Source: Aquamicrobium sp.
Lineage (GTDB): Bacteria > Pseudomonadota > Alphaproteobacteria > Rhizobiales > Rhizobiaceae
Direction of reading: 5' to 3'
DNA: 5,315 bases
Assembly: GCA_014860725.1 (NCBI GenBank)
Contig: JACZJD010000642.1
Span: 1-5,315, forward strand
Within the stretch, counting starts at the first letter, position 1, and each line of letters begins with the position of its first letter. The translations under genes and the position numbers were made by a program. Shown piece after piece: positions 1 through 5,315 of the stretch. Below the pieces are notes generated by a model, which saw nothing but the letters and a program-made list of their open reading frames with translations, had not been told where the DNA came from and did not search any database.

Positions 1-1202
1 AGCGGGGGGAGGAAGCGGATGACGTTGGCGTAGGTGCCGCAGGTGAGGAGGATGAGGCCCTTGTCGAGGGCTCTGGCTCTGACGGCCTCGGCGAAGGCGG
101 GGTCCGGGGCGGTGTCGCCGCGCCTGTTGAACTCGACCGCCACCATCAGCCCGGGGCCGCGGATGTCGGCGATCTGCGGCACGGCGTCGCGCAAGCTTTC
201 GAGCCGCTGTTTCAGCCGCGCCCCGAGCTGCTCGGCGCGGTGGCACAGCGCCTCCTCCTCGATCACGTCGAGCACGGCATGCGCCGCCGCCACCGCCACC
301 GGGTTGCCGCCATAGGTGCCGCCGAGCCCGCCGGGGCCGACCGCATCGACGATCTCCGCCCGGCCGGTCACCGCCGCGATCGGGAAGCCGCCGCCGAGCC
401 CCTTGGCCATGGTCACGAGGTCCGGCGCGACCCCGTAGCGCTCCATCGCGAACAGCTTGCCGGTGCGCGCGAAGCCGGTCTGGATCTCGTCGGCGATCAT
501 CACGATGCCGTGGCGGTCGCACACCTCGCGCAGCGCCGTCATCAGCGCCGGCGGCGCGGGATAAAAGCCGCCCTCGCCCTGGACCGGCTCGACGATGATC
601 GCCGCCACCCGCGACGGCTCGATGTCGGCCTTGAACAGCCGCTCCAGCGCCGCCAGCGTGTCGGCGACGCCGATGCCGTGCAGCTCGACCGGGAACGGGA
701 TGCGGAAGACGTCGCCCACCAGCGGCCCGAAGCCGACCTTGTACGGCGCCACCTTGCCCGTCAGCGCCATGCCGAGGAAGGTGCGGCCGTGGAAGGCGCC
801 GCCGAAGGCGATGACGCCCGAGCGCCCCGTCGCCCCGCGCGCGATCTTGACCGCGTTCTCCACCGCCTCCGCCCCCGTGGTCACGAACACCGTCTTCTTG
901 GCGAAGGCGCCGGGCGTCGCCGCGTTCAGCCGCTCGGCCAGCGCCACGTAGCTCTCGTAGGGCACCACCTGATGGCAGGTGTGGGTGAACCTCTCGATCT
1001 GCTCCCTGACCGCCGCCAGCACCTTCGGGTGGCGATGGCCGGTGTTGACCACCGCGATGCCGGCCGCGAAGTCGATGTAGCGGCGCCCGGACGCGTCCCA
1101 GATCTCGGCGTTCTCGGCGCGCTCGGCATAGACCTGCGTCGTCACCCCCACGCCCCGCGCGATCGCCGCGCTGCGCCTTGCCGCAAGATCGGTGTCTGCC
1201 AT
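1..1202 (-). CDS. gabT: 4-aminobutyrate (GABA) aminotransferase, C-terminus cut by the window edge
   Basis: This is a cytoplasmic class III (fold type I) PLP aminotransferase that converts GABA plus 2-oxoglutarate to succinate semialdehyde plus glutamate. About 400 residues are visible. It aligns with E. coli GabT (426 aa) almost end to end, so roughly 25 C-terminal residues lie outside. Motifs seen: GIAVVNTGH (48-56), TTGAEAVENAVKIAR (108-122), HGRT (138-141), EPVQGEGG (205-212), IADEIQTG with PLP-contacting Asp238 (236-243), the Schiff-base Lys267 in MAKGLGGGFP, and GGLGGTYGGNP (291-301). Ile49, Arg140, Glu210 and Arg396 match E. coli GabT substrate-site residues Ile50, Arg141, Glu211 and Arg398; Val241 is Ile240 here. 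These support GABA rather than ornithine or acetylornithine as substrate. The ATG at 1202 follows a modest GGGGAA ribosome site (1208-1213). The frame stays open upstream to at least a GTG at 1328, but family similarity and length fit the ATG. It lies 198 bases after patD, so it may be cotranscribed or have its own promoter. PuuE-type activity is an alternative that sequence alone cannot exclude. Confidence 0.93.
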   Translation of the reverse strand, partial: MADTDLAARRSAAIARGVGVTTQVYAERAENAEIWDASGRRYIDFAAGIAVVNTGHRHPKVLAAVREQIERFTHTCHQVVPYESYVALAERLNAATPGAFAKKTVFVTTGAEAVENAVKIARGATGRSGVIAFGGAFHGRTFLGMALTGKVAPYKVGFGPLVGDVFRIPFPVELHGIGVADTLAALERLFKADIEPSRVAAIIVEPVQGEGGFYPAPPALMTALREVCDRHGIVMIADEIQTGFARTGKLFAMERYGVAPDLVTMAKGLGGGFPIAAVTGRAEIVDAVGPGGLGGTYGGNPVAVAAAHAVLDVIEEEALCHRAEQLGARLKQRLESLRDAVPQIADIRGPGLMVAVEFNRRGDTAPDPAFAEAVRARALDKGLILLTCGTYANVIRFLPP

Positions 1203-1256
1203 GATGGTTCCCCGTTTCAGGAAAGCGTTGTCGATGTCCCGGTCGTGTAAGCCGGC

Positions 1257-1282
1257 GGGATGCTGGCACGGGATGCTGGCAC
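1257..1282. repeat. Exact 13-bp tandem duplication
   Basis: The unit gggatgctggcac occurs twice with no spacer, at 1257-1269 and 1270-1282. A shortened relative, gggatggcac, lacking three inner bases, lies at 1319-1328. The pair is 55-80 bases upstream of the gabT start. It could be a slippage product or a pair of direct-repeat protein-binding half-sites. A 13-bp period puts adjacent copies a little over one helical turn apart. Confidence 0.85.
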
Positions 1283-1286
1283 CCCG

Positions 1287-1315
1287 GCGGCCGCCCGGCA
1301 AGGCGCAGCGGCCGC
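1287..1315. other. Potential 8-bp GC hairpin made of two identical palindromes
   Basis: The palindrome gcggccgc occurs at 1287-1294 and again at 1308-1315. Being self-complementary, the two copies can pair as an all-GC 8-bp stem around a 13-base loop. On the transcript, which reads minus, no run of U follows, so it is not an intrinsic terminator by the usual criteria. It could stall or pause RNA polymerase, or shield the 3' end of patD mRNA after processing. In DNA this rich in GC, part of the signal may be chance. Confidence 0.5.
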
Positions 1316-1348
1316 GGCGGGATGGCACAGCCGGCGTCGTCTCCGCCG

Positions 1349-1379
1349 CCCCTGCTGCCCCCTGCCTGCCCCCTGACCC
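1349..1379 (-). other. Putative G-quadruplex motif downstream of patD
   Basis: On the minus strand, the sense strand for this operon, four G runs of 3, 5, 5 and 4 bases are separated by loops of 3, 6 and 5 bases (TCA, CAGGCA, CAGCA). This satisfies the canonical pattern of four runs of at least three G with loops of one to seven. It starts 22 bases after the patD stop codon. If it folds in RNA it could act as a 3' stability element, a pause site or a barrier that lowers gabT readthrough. Folding and function are inferred from the pattern only. Confidence 0.55.
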
Positions 1380-1400
1380 GCTGCCGCCCGCGCCGCCGGC

Positions 1401-2828
1401 TCAGCCGTGCGCGATCATCACGTGGCGCACGGCGGTGTAGTCCTCCAGCGCATAGAGCGACATGTCCTTGCCGTAGCCCGACTGCTTCAGCCCGCCATGC
1501 GGCATTTCGTTGGTGAGCATGAAGTGGGTGTTGATCCAGGTGCAGCCGTATTGCAGCCGCGCCGCCGTCGCCATGGCCCTGCTGACGTCCTTCGTCCACA
1601 CCGAGGAGGCGAGGCCGTAGTCGCTGTCGTTCGCCCAGGCGACCGCCTCGTCGACGTCGGAGAAGCGGGTGACCGAGACGACGGGGCCGAACACCTCGCG
1701 GCGGACGATCTCGTCGGCCTGCAGCGCGCCGGCGACCACGGTAGGCTGGTAGTAGAAGCCGCCGCCCTCGCCCGGGCGGCCGCCGGTGGTGATCTCGATG
1801 TGGTTCAACTCGGCGGCGCGTTCGACAAAGGAGGCGACGCGGTCGCGCTGACGCTTGGAGATGAGCGGCCCCATCTCGTTCTCGGTGTCGTCGTCCTGGC
1901 CGTAGCGGATCGTCGAGACCGCCGAGGACAGGTCGGCGACGAGCTTCTCGTAAACCTTGTCGCCCGCGTAGATGCGGCAGGCGGCGGTGCAGTCCTGGCC
2001 GGCATTGTAGTAGCCGAAGGCGCGCAGGCCGTTGACCACCGCGTCGAGGTCGGCGTCATCGAAGACGATGACCGGGGCCTTGCCGCCAAGCTCGAGATGC
2101 GTGCGCTTTACCGATTTGGCGGCCGCCTGCAGTATCTTCTTGCCGGTCGCGACGTCGCCGGTGATCGAGATCATGTTGACCTTGGGATGGTTGATCAGCG
2201 CGTTGCCGACACTCTCGCCGCGGCCGAGCACGACGTTGACCACGCCTTCGGGCAGGACTTCGGCGAGGATCCGGGCCAGCTTCAGGGCCGTCAGCGGGGT
2301 CTGCTCGGACGGCTTGTAGACGACCGTGTTGCCGCCGGCGATCGCGGGTGCCAGCTTCCACGCCATCATCATCAGCGGGTAGTTCCACGGTGCGATCGAG
2401 GCGACGATGCCGACCGGATCGCGACGGATCATCGAGGTGTGGCCGGGAAGGTATTCGCCGGCGACCTGGCCGGGCATGGAGCGCACCGCACCGGCAAAGA
2501 AGCGCCAGCAGTCGACGATAGCCGGGATCTCGTCGTTCAGCGCGGCGTTGATCGGCTTGCCGCAGTTGAGCGCCTCCAGCGCGGCGAAGCCGGCGGCTTC
2601 CGCCTCGATGCGGTCGGCGATCTTCCGGAGGTAACCGGAGCGCTGCGCCGGGGTGGTCCGTGACCAGGTGGCGAAGGCCTTCTCGGCGGCGGCTACCGCC
2701 TTCTCGATCTGCGACTGGCTGGCCTCGGGGATGTTCAGTATCGTCTCGCCGGTGCGCGGATTGAGGATCGCCTCCTCGGTCTCGGTACCGGCCTCGAAGG
2801 CCGAGCCGATCAGCATCTGGGTGTCCAT
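1401..2828 (-). CDS. patD: Gamma-aminobutyraldehyde dehydrogenase
   Basis: This is a complete 475-aa NAD-dependent aldehyde dehydrogenase that oxidises gamma-aminobutyraldehyde, which is in equilibrium with 1-pyrroline, to GABA in the cytoplasm. It is the second step of the putrescine transamination route. Length and sequence match E. coli PatD/YdcW (474 aa) closely. Shared blocks include NCGKP (88-92), NDEIPAIVD (98-106), [10 protein letters not shown] (129-138), [15 protein letters not shown] (271-285) and, near the C-terminus, [11 protein letters not shown] and MPHGG. Catalytic elements are all present: oxyanion Asn149 in APWNYP, NAD-contacting Lys172 in [12 protein letters not shown] (222-229), general base Glu246 in ELGGK and nucleophile Cys280. 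The frame is open for 90 codons further upstream, but that stretch lies inside the permease gene. Of two close ATGs, the one at 2828 is preferred because the ribosome site sits 6 bases before it. The gene follows the ydcV-type permease by 19 bases, the same order as in E. coli. Other aminoaldehyde dehydrogenases (betaine aldehyde, PuuC) are less similar in these signature blocks. Confidence 0.96.
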   Translation of the reverse strand: MDTQMLIGSAFEAGTETEEAILNPRTGETILNIPEASQSQIEKAVAAAEKAFATWSRTTPAQRSGYLRKIADRIEAEAAGFAALEALNCGKPINAALNDEIPAIVDCWRFFAGAVRSMPGQVAGEYLPGHTSMIRRDPVGIVASIAPWNYPLMMMAWKLAPAIAGGNTVVYKPSEQTPLTALKLARILAEVLPEGVVNVVLGRGESVGNALINHPKVNMISITGDVATGKKILQAAAKSVKRTHLELGGKAPVIVFDDADLDAVVNGLRAFGYYNAGQDCTAACRIYAGDKVYEKLVADLSSAVSTIRYGQDDDTENEMGPLISKRQRDRVASFVERAAELNHIEITTGGRPGEGGGFYYQPTVVAGALQADEIVRREVFGPVVSVTRFSDVDEAVAWANDSDYGLASSVWTKDVSRAMATAARLQYGCTWINTHFMLTNEMPHGGLKQSGYGKDMSLYALEDYTAVRHVMIAHG

Positions 2829-2834
2829 GAACAT

Positions 2835-2842
2835 CTCCCTTT
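2835..2842 (-). promoter_or_regulatory. patD ribosome binding site that decides the start codon
   Basis: The minus-strand sequence AAAGGGAG directly abuts an ATG at 2834, leaving no spacer for that codon. The second in-frame ATG at 2828 lies 6 bases after it, a normal spacing. This favours the shorter protein beginning MDTQMLIG over the MFMDTQ form. Confidence 0.75.
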
Positions 2843-2847
2843 CGGTG

Positions 2848-3663
2848 TCATTTCCCGGAGCCGGCGACCTGGTCGCCGTCGCGGGTGAGGTAGTAGGCAG
2901 CAAGGATCGGCAGCAGCGTGACGAGCACGACGACCATGGCGACGACGTTGGTGACCGGGCGCTGGCGCGGGCGCACCAGTTCCTCGAGCATCCAGATCGG
3001 CAGGGTCTGCTGCTGGCCGGCGGTGAAGGTGGTGACGATGACCTCGTCGAAGGACAGCGCGAACGCGAGCATGCCGCCCGCAAGCAAAGCCGTGCCAATG
3101 TTGGGCAGGATCACGTAGCGGAACGTCTGGAAACCGTTAGCGCCGAGGTCCATCGACGCCTCGATGAGCGAGCCGGAGGTGCGCCGGAAGCGCGCAACGG
3201 CGTTGTTGTAGACCACGACCACGCAGAAGGTGGCGTGGCCGAGCACGATCGTCCAGAAGGAGAACGGGATCTCGGCCAGGCTGAAGGCCGAACGCAACGC
3301 GATGCCGGTGATGATGCCGGGCAGAGCAATCGGCAGGATGACGAGCAGCGAGATTACCTCGCGGCCGAAGAAGCGCGTGCCCGAGATCGCCGCGGCGCAG
3401 AGCGTGCCGAGCACCAGTGCGATCGCCGTCGAGATGGCGGCGACCTGGACGGAAAGGGTGAGCGCCTGCCAGACGTCGGGACGCGCCCAGGTGACGGCGA
3501 GCCACTTCGTCGTGAAGCCTGGCGGCGGCCACTGATAGCTCTTCTCCTCGGTGGTGAAGGCGTAGACGAAAATGAGCAGCAGCGGCAGGTGAAGGAAGAG
3601 CAGGCCGGCGGCCGCCCCGACCTTCAGTCCGAGCGGCGCGGAGGCATTGCGATCAGAGCGCAT
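2848..3663 (-). CDS. ydcV: Polyamine-type ABC transporter permease (YdcV/PotC family)
   Basis: This 271-aa inner-membrane protein is one of two channel-forming subunits of an ABC importer for putrescine, spermidine or a related polyamine. About six hydrophobic segments are visible, near residues 12-36, 66-93, 103-127, 136-156, 189-212 and 236-259. The EAA loop, which docks the ATPase, reads [20 protein letters not shown] (168-187), with the conserved Gly174 and the LP ending. Similarity to E. coli YdcV (264 aa) is strong in [10 protein letters not shown] (111-120), [14 protein letters not shown] (141-154), ARFRRTS (157-163) and [18 protein letters not shown] (199-216). The ATG at 3663 has a five-G ribosome site 6 bases upstream. 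The gene overlaps the end of the first permease by 11 bases, implying coupled translation and balanced amounts of the two subunits. Its TGA is followed after 19 bases by patD. The family is clear; the exact polyamine carried is inferred from the neighbours. Confidence 0.93.
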   Translation of the reverse strand: MRSDRNASAPLGLKVGAAAGLLFLHLPLLLIFVYAFTTEEKSYQWPPPGFTTKWLAVTWARPDVWQALTLSVQVAAISTAIALVLGTLCAAAISGTRFFGREVISLLVILPIALPGIITGIALRSAFSLAEIPFSFWTIVLGHATFCVVVVYNNAVARFRRTSGSLIEASMDLGANGFQTFRYVILPNIGTALLAGGMLAFALSFDEVIVTTFTAGQQQTLPIWMLEELVRPRQRPVTNVVAMVVVLVTLLPILAAYYLTRDGDQVAGSGK

Positions 3664-4606
3664 CGAAGGCCCCCATGCGCTTGGCCATCCACAAATAGAG
3701 GCCCATGATGACGATGGGCACGACCGTGAAGGCGGCGGCGAGCGGGATGTTGCCCGCCGTGTCCTGGTGGGCGTAGACCGCCTGGCCGATGAACAGCCGC
3801 GACGTGCCGACGATCTGCGGGATGATGTAGTCGCCGAGCGTCAGCGAGAAGGTGAAGATCGAGCCGGCGACGATGCCGGGCAGCGCCAGCGGGAAGAGCA
3901 CGTTGCGGAAGGTCTGGCCCGGCGAGGCGCCGAGGTCGGACGAGGCCTCGACCAGATTGCCGGGGACGCGCTCGAGTGCGGCCTGGATCGGCAGGATCAT
4001 GAACGGTAGCCAGACATAGACGAAGACGACGAAGGTGCCGGTCGCCGAGACCGACAGCGAGTTACCGCCGACGATCGGAATCGCCAGCCACGCCTCGACC
4101 AGCCAGAGCAGGTGGAGCTTGGCGAGCAGCCAGGTGAGGATGCCTTCCTTGGCGAGGATCAGCTTCCAGGCGTAGATCTTGACCAGGTAGCTCGACCACA
4201 GCGGCAGCATGACGCCGAGGTAGAACAGCGCCTTCCACTTGCCGCGCGCATAGCGGGCGGCGAAGTAAGCGATGGGGAAGGCGACGACCGCCGAGACGAG
4301 CGTCACCAGAGCCGCCATCGTCACCGTGCGGACGATGATGTCGAGGTTGGCGGGCCGGAGAAGCTCGCCATAGGTCTTGAGCGTGAACTCGCGGTTGATC
4401 AGGCCGGAGAACTCGTCGATGGAAAAGAAGCTCTGCAGGAGCAGCGCGAACAGCGAGCCGAGATAGATGATGCCGAGCCAGAGCACCGGCGGCGTCAGCA
4501 TGAGGAAGAGGAGCAGCCTGGGCCGGCGCCAGAACGTGTCGGACAAGGCTCCGAGCACGCCGCCGCGTGCCGGCAGGATGGCGGGGGTGGTACTGGCGGC
4601 GGTCAC
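3653..4606 (-). CDS. ydcU: Polyamine-type ABC transporter permease (YdcU/PotB family)
   Basis: This 317-aa inner-membrane protein is the first of the two importer permeases. After a cytoplasmic tail of about 28 residues, hydrophobic segments lie near 29-58, 92-117, 126-149, 190-211, 238-264 and 288-308. The EAA-type loop for ATPase contact reads [20 protein letters not shown] (220-239), with conserved Gly226. Length matches PotB/YdcU proteins, which are longer than PotC types because of a larger N-terminal tail and periplasmic loop; the stretch 59-90 fits that loop. The start codon is GTG at 4606. It overlaps the ATPase stop by 4 bases (GTGA) and is preceded at 6 bases by a strong GGAGGG ribosome site. 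Order (ATPase, this gene, second permease, patD) equals that in E. coli ydcTUV-patD. Other members of the family import opines, Fe(III) or 2-aminoethylphosphonate, but the PatD and GabT neighbours favour a polyamine. Confidence 0.92.
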   Translation of the reverse strand: MTAASTTPAILPARGGVLGALSDTFWRRPRLLLFLMLTPPVLWLGIIYLGSLFALLLQSFFSIDEFSGLINREFTLKTYGELLRPANLDIIVRTVTMAALVTLVSAVVAFPIAYFAARYARGKWKALFYLGVMLPLWSSYLVKIYAWKLILAKEGILTWLLAKLHLLWLVEAWLAIPIVGGNSLSVSATGTFVVFVYVWLPFMILPIQAALERVPGNLVEASSDLGASPGQTFRNVLFPLALPGIVAGSIFTFSLTLGDYIIPQIVGTSRLFIGQAVYAHQDTAGNIPLAAAFTVVPIVIMGLYLWMAKRMGAFDAL

Positions 4607-5315
4607 GCCTCACCCTCCATCACGTGCAGGTGCTCGCGGTTGAAGGTGAGCACGACCGGTTCGCCCGCGGGCGGCAGGTCGGCACCCGACGGCACCGTCG
4701 CGTTGAGGCGCAGGCCGCCGGCGTCGAGCACCACGCGCGTCGTCGCGCCGAGATAGCTGGTCGAGACGATGCGAGCGGAAACGCCGTCGCCGCCCGTGGC
4801 GCGCTGGATGCGGATCGCCTCGGGACGAAGGCTGCCCCAGCGGCGCTGGCCCGAGTAGCGCTGGACGAAATCCGGCGGAAGCACGTTCGACGAGCCGACG
4901 AAATCGGCAACGAAGCGCGATGCCGGCCGCTGGTAGATCTCCTCCGGGGTGCCGATCTGCATGACGTGGCCGTCGTTGAAGACGGCGACGCGATCGGCCA
5001 TCGACAGAGCCTCGCCCTGATCGTGGGTGACGAAGACGAAGGTGATGCCGAGCGCCTTCTGCAGCGATTTCAGCTCCTCCTGCATGTTCTCGCGCAGCTT
5101 CAGATCGAGTGCGCCGAGCGGCTCGTCGAGCAAGAGAACCTTGGGCTTGTTGACGAGCGCCCGGGCGAGCGCGACGCGTTGGCGCTGGCCGCCCGAGAGC
5201 TGTCCCGGCCGGCGGGCGCCGTAGCCGGGCAGCTGGACGAGCTTCAACGCCTCTTCCGCCGATTGCCGCCGCTCCGCCTTGCCGACGCCCTTGACCATCA
5301 GGCCGTAGGCGACGT
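4603..5315 (-). CDS. ydcT: Polyamine-type ABC transporter ATP-binding subunit (YdcT/PotA family), N-terminus outside the window
   Basis: This is the ATPase that powers the importer, acting as a dimer on the cytoplasmic face of the two permeases. About 236 codons are visible and the frame runs off the right edge. The first visible residues ([10 protein letters not shown]) match the region after the Q-loop in E. coli YdcT (337 aa), so about 100 residues carrying Walker A and the Q-loop are missing. Seen here: the ABC signature [15 protein letters not shown] (5155-5199), Walker B LLLDEP followed by the D-loop (5119-5136 onward), and the switch His in VTHDQGEAL (His codon at 5023-5025). Next come the [10 protein letters not shown] linker and a C-terminal TOBE-like regulatory domain, including LRPEAIRI, coded by about 4603-4870. 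This domain arrangement is typical of MOI-type importer ATPases (PotA, FbpC, MalK group). The ATG at 5298 is internal and not the start. Its TGA overlaps the next gene's GTG. A binding-protein gene is expected upstream, outside the window. Confidence 0.92.
   Translation of the reverse strand, partial: VAYGLMVKGVGKAERRQSAEEALKLVQLPGYGARRPGQLSGGQRQRVALARALVNKPKVLLLDEPLGALDLKLRENMQEELKSLQKALGITFVFVTHDQGEALSMADRVAVFNDGHVMQIGTPEEIYQRPASRFVADFVGSSNVLPPDFVQRYSGQRRWGSLRPEAIRIQRATGGDGVSARIVSTSYLGATTRVVLDAGGLRLNATVPSGADLPPAGEPVVLTFNREHLHVMEGEA
4613..4618 (-). promoter_or_regulatory. Ribosome binding site supporting the GTG start of the first permease
   Basis: Minus-strand GGAGGG lies inside the last codons of the ATPase gene, 6 bases before the GTG at 4606. 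No ATG lies close by in this frame, so this site is the main support for a GTG start with a 4-base stop/start overlap. Confidence 0.75.

Larger units (their letters stand above)
1203..1400 (-). other. Structured, very GC-rich spacer between patD and gabT
   Basis: This 198-base gap is the only sizeable non-coding stretch in the window; the other gene junctions overlap or leave 19 bases. A hand count of 1281-1340 gives 83% GC. It contains a G-run motif on the minus strand, a palindromic hairpin and a tandem 13-bp repeat, each listed separately. No hairpin followed by a T tract is visible, so an intrinsic terminator for patD is not supported. No convincing promoter box pair is visible for gabT. 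The gap could hold a regulator site, an RNA structure that tunes gabT expression, or eroded sequence. Confidence 0.7.

Noticed and set aside
926..1129. A short minus-strand frame inside gabT in another phase
   Set aside because: It overlaps the core of GabT in a different frame, is rich in Arg, Ser and Thr, and shows no domain; it is a compositional shadow.
240..1250. A 336-codon plus-strand open frame opposite gabT
   Set aside because: The translation is an Arg-, Asp- and His-rich shadow with no recognisable domain, and it lies exactly antisense to a well-supported GabT. High GC at codon third positions removes stops from this antisense frame.
1270..1305. A possible sigma-70-like promoter for gabT (minus-strand TTGCCG, 17 bases, CAGCAT)
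   Set aside because: Only about 4 of 6 and 3 of 6 bases match the consensus, and the -10 element falls in the GC-rich tandem repeat. That is too weak to list as a feature.
1203..1400. An intrinsic terminator after patD
   Set aside because: GC hairpins are possible but none is followed by a T tract on the minus strand.
1407..2663. A 418-codon plus-strand open frame opposite patD
   Set aside because: Its composition is that of an antisense shadow (runs of VVG, DRG and RRG types) with no family motif. PatD on the other strand has all its catalytic residues.
2829..3098. A 90-codon N-terminal extension of the PatD frame
   Set aside because: It lies within the second permease gene, is rich in Ser, Arg and Cys, and is absent from the family. 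The ribosome site points to the ATG at 2828.
2653..3708. A 351-codon plus-strand open frame opposite the second permease and the patD start
   Set aside because: It is a charged, low-complexity translation antisense to membrane segments, with no plausible ribosome site or domain.

Overview
The window reads almost entirely on the minus strand and carries five consecutive genes of a polyamine uptake and GABA-forming catabolic locus. GC content is high: hand-counted 60-base samples run from 57% to 82%. Codon third positions are strongly GC-biased and the Shine-Dalgarno sequences are classic GGAGG types. This suggests a high-GC proteobacterium, possibly an alphaproteobacterium of the Rhizobiales or Rhodobacterales kind. 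That placement is an inference from composition and gene style, not from a marker gene.

In transcription order, from high to low coordinates, the genes are: (1) the C-terminal two thirds of a polyamine-type ABC transporter ATPase (YdcT/PotA type), cut by the right edge; (2) a first membrane permease (YdcU/PotB type); (3) a second permease (YdcV/PotC type); (4) a complete gamma-aminobutyraldehyde dehydrogenase (PatD, formerly YdcW/Prr); (5) after a 198-base gap, a 4-aminobutyrate aminotransferase (GabT), cut by the left edge about 25 residues before its expected end. The first four genes are tightly packed, with a 4-nt overlap, an 11-nt overlap and a 19-nt gap. They keep the order of the Escherichia coli ydcSTUV-patD operon, so a periplasmic binding protein (YdcS type) is expected just beyond the right edge.

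Together the genes suggest this route: an ABC importer brings putrescine or a related polyamine into the cytoplasm; an aminotransferase encoded elsewhere makes gamma-aminobutyraldehyde; PatD oxidises that to GABA; and GabT transfers the GABA amino group to 2-oxoglutarate, giving succinate semialdehyde for entry to the TCA cycle. Only the transport, PatD and GabT steps are encoded here.

The one part not explained by protein coding is the patD-gabT gap (1203-1400). It is very GC-rich and holds a four-run G-quadruplex motif on the transcribed-sense strand, two copies of an 8-bp palindrome able to form a hairpin, and an exact 13-bp tandem duplication with a third, shortened copy nearby. The gabT side of the gap is also richer in GC than the transporter-patD side, which hints at a separate origin or separate expression of gabT. 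I found no RNA gene, insertion sequence, CRISPR array or phage element. The long plus-strand open frames are GC-driven shadows of the minus-strand genes. I see no previously undescribed system here; this is a recognisable catabolic operon with an interesting intergenic spacer.
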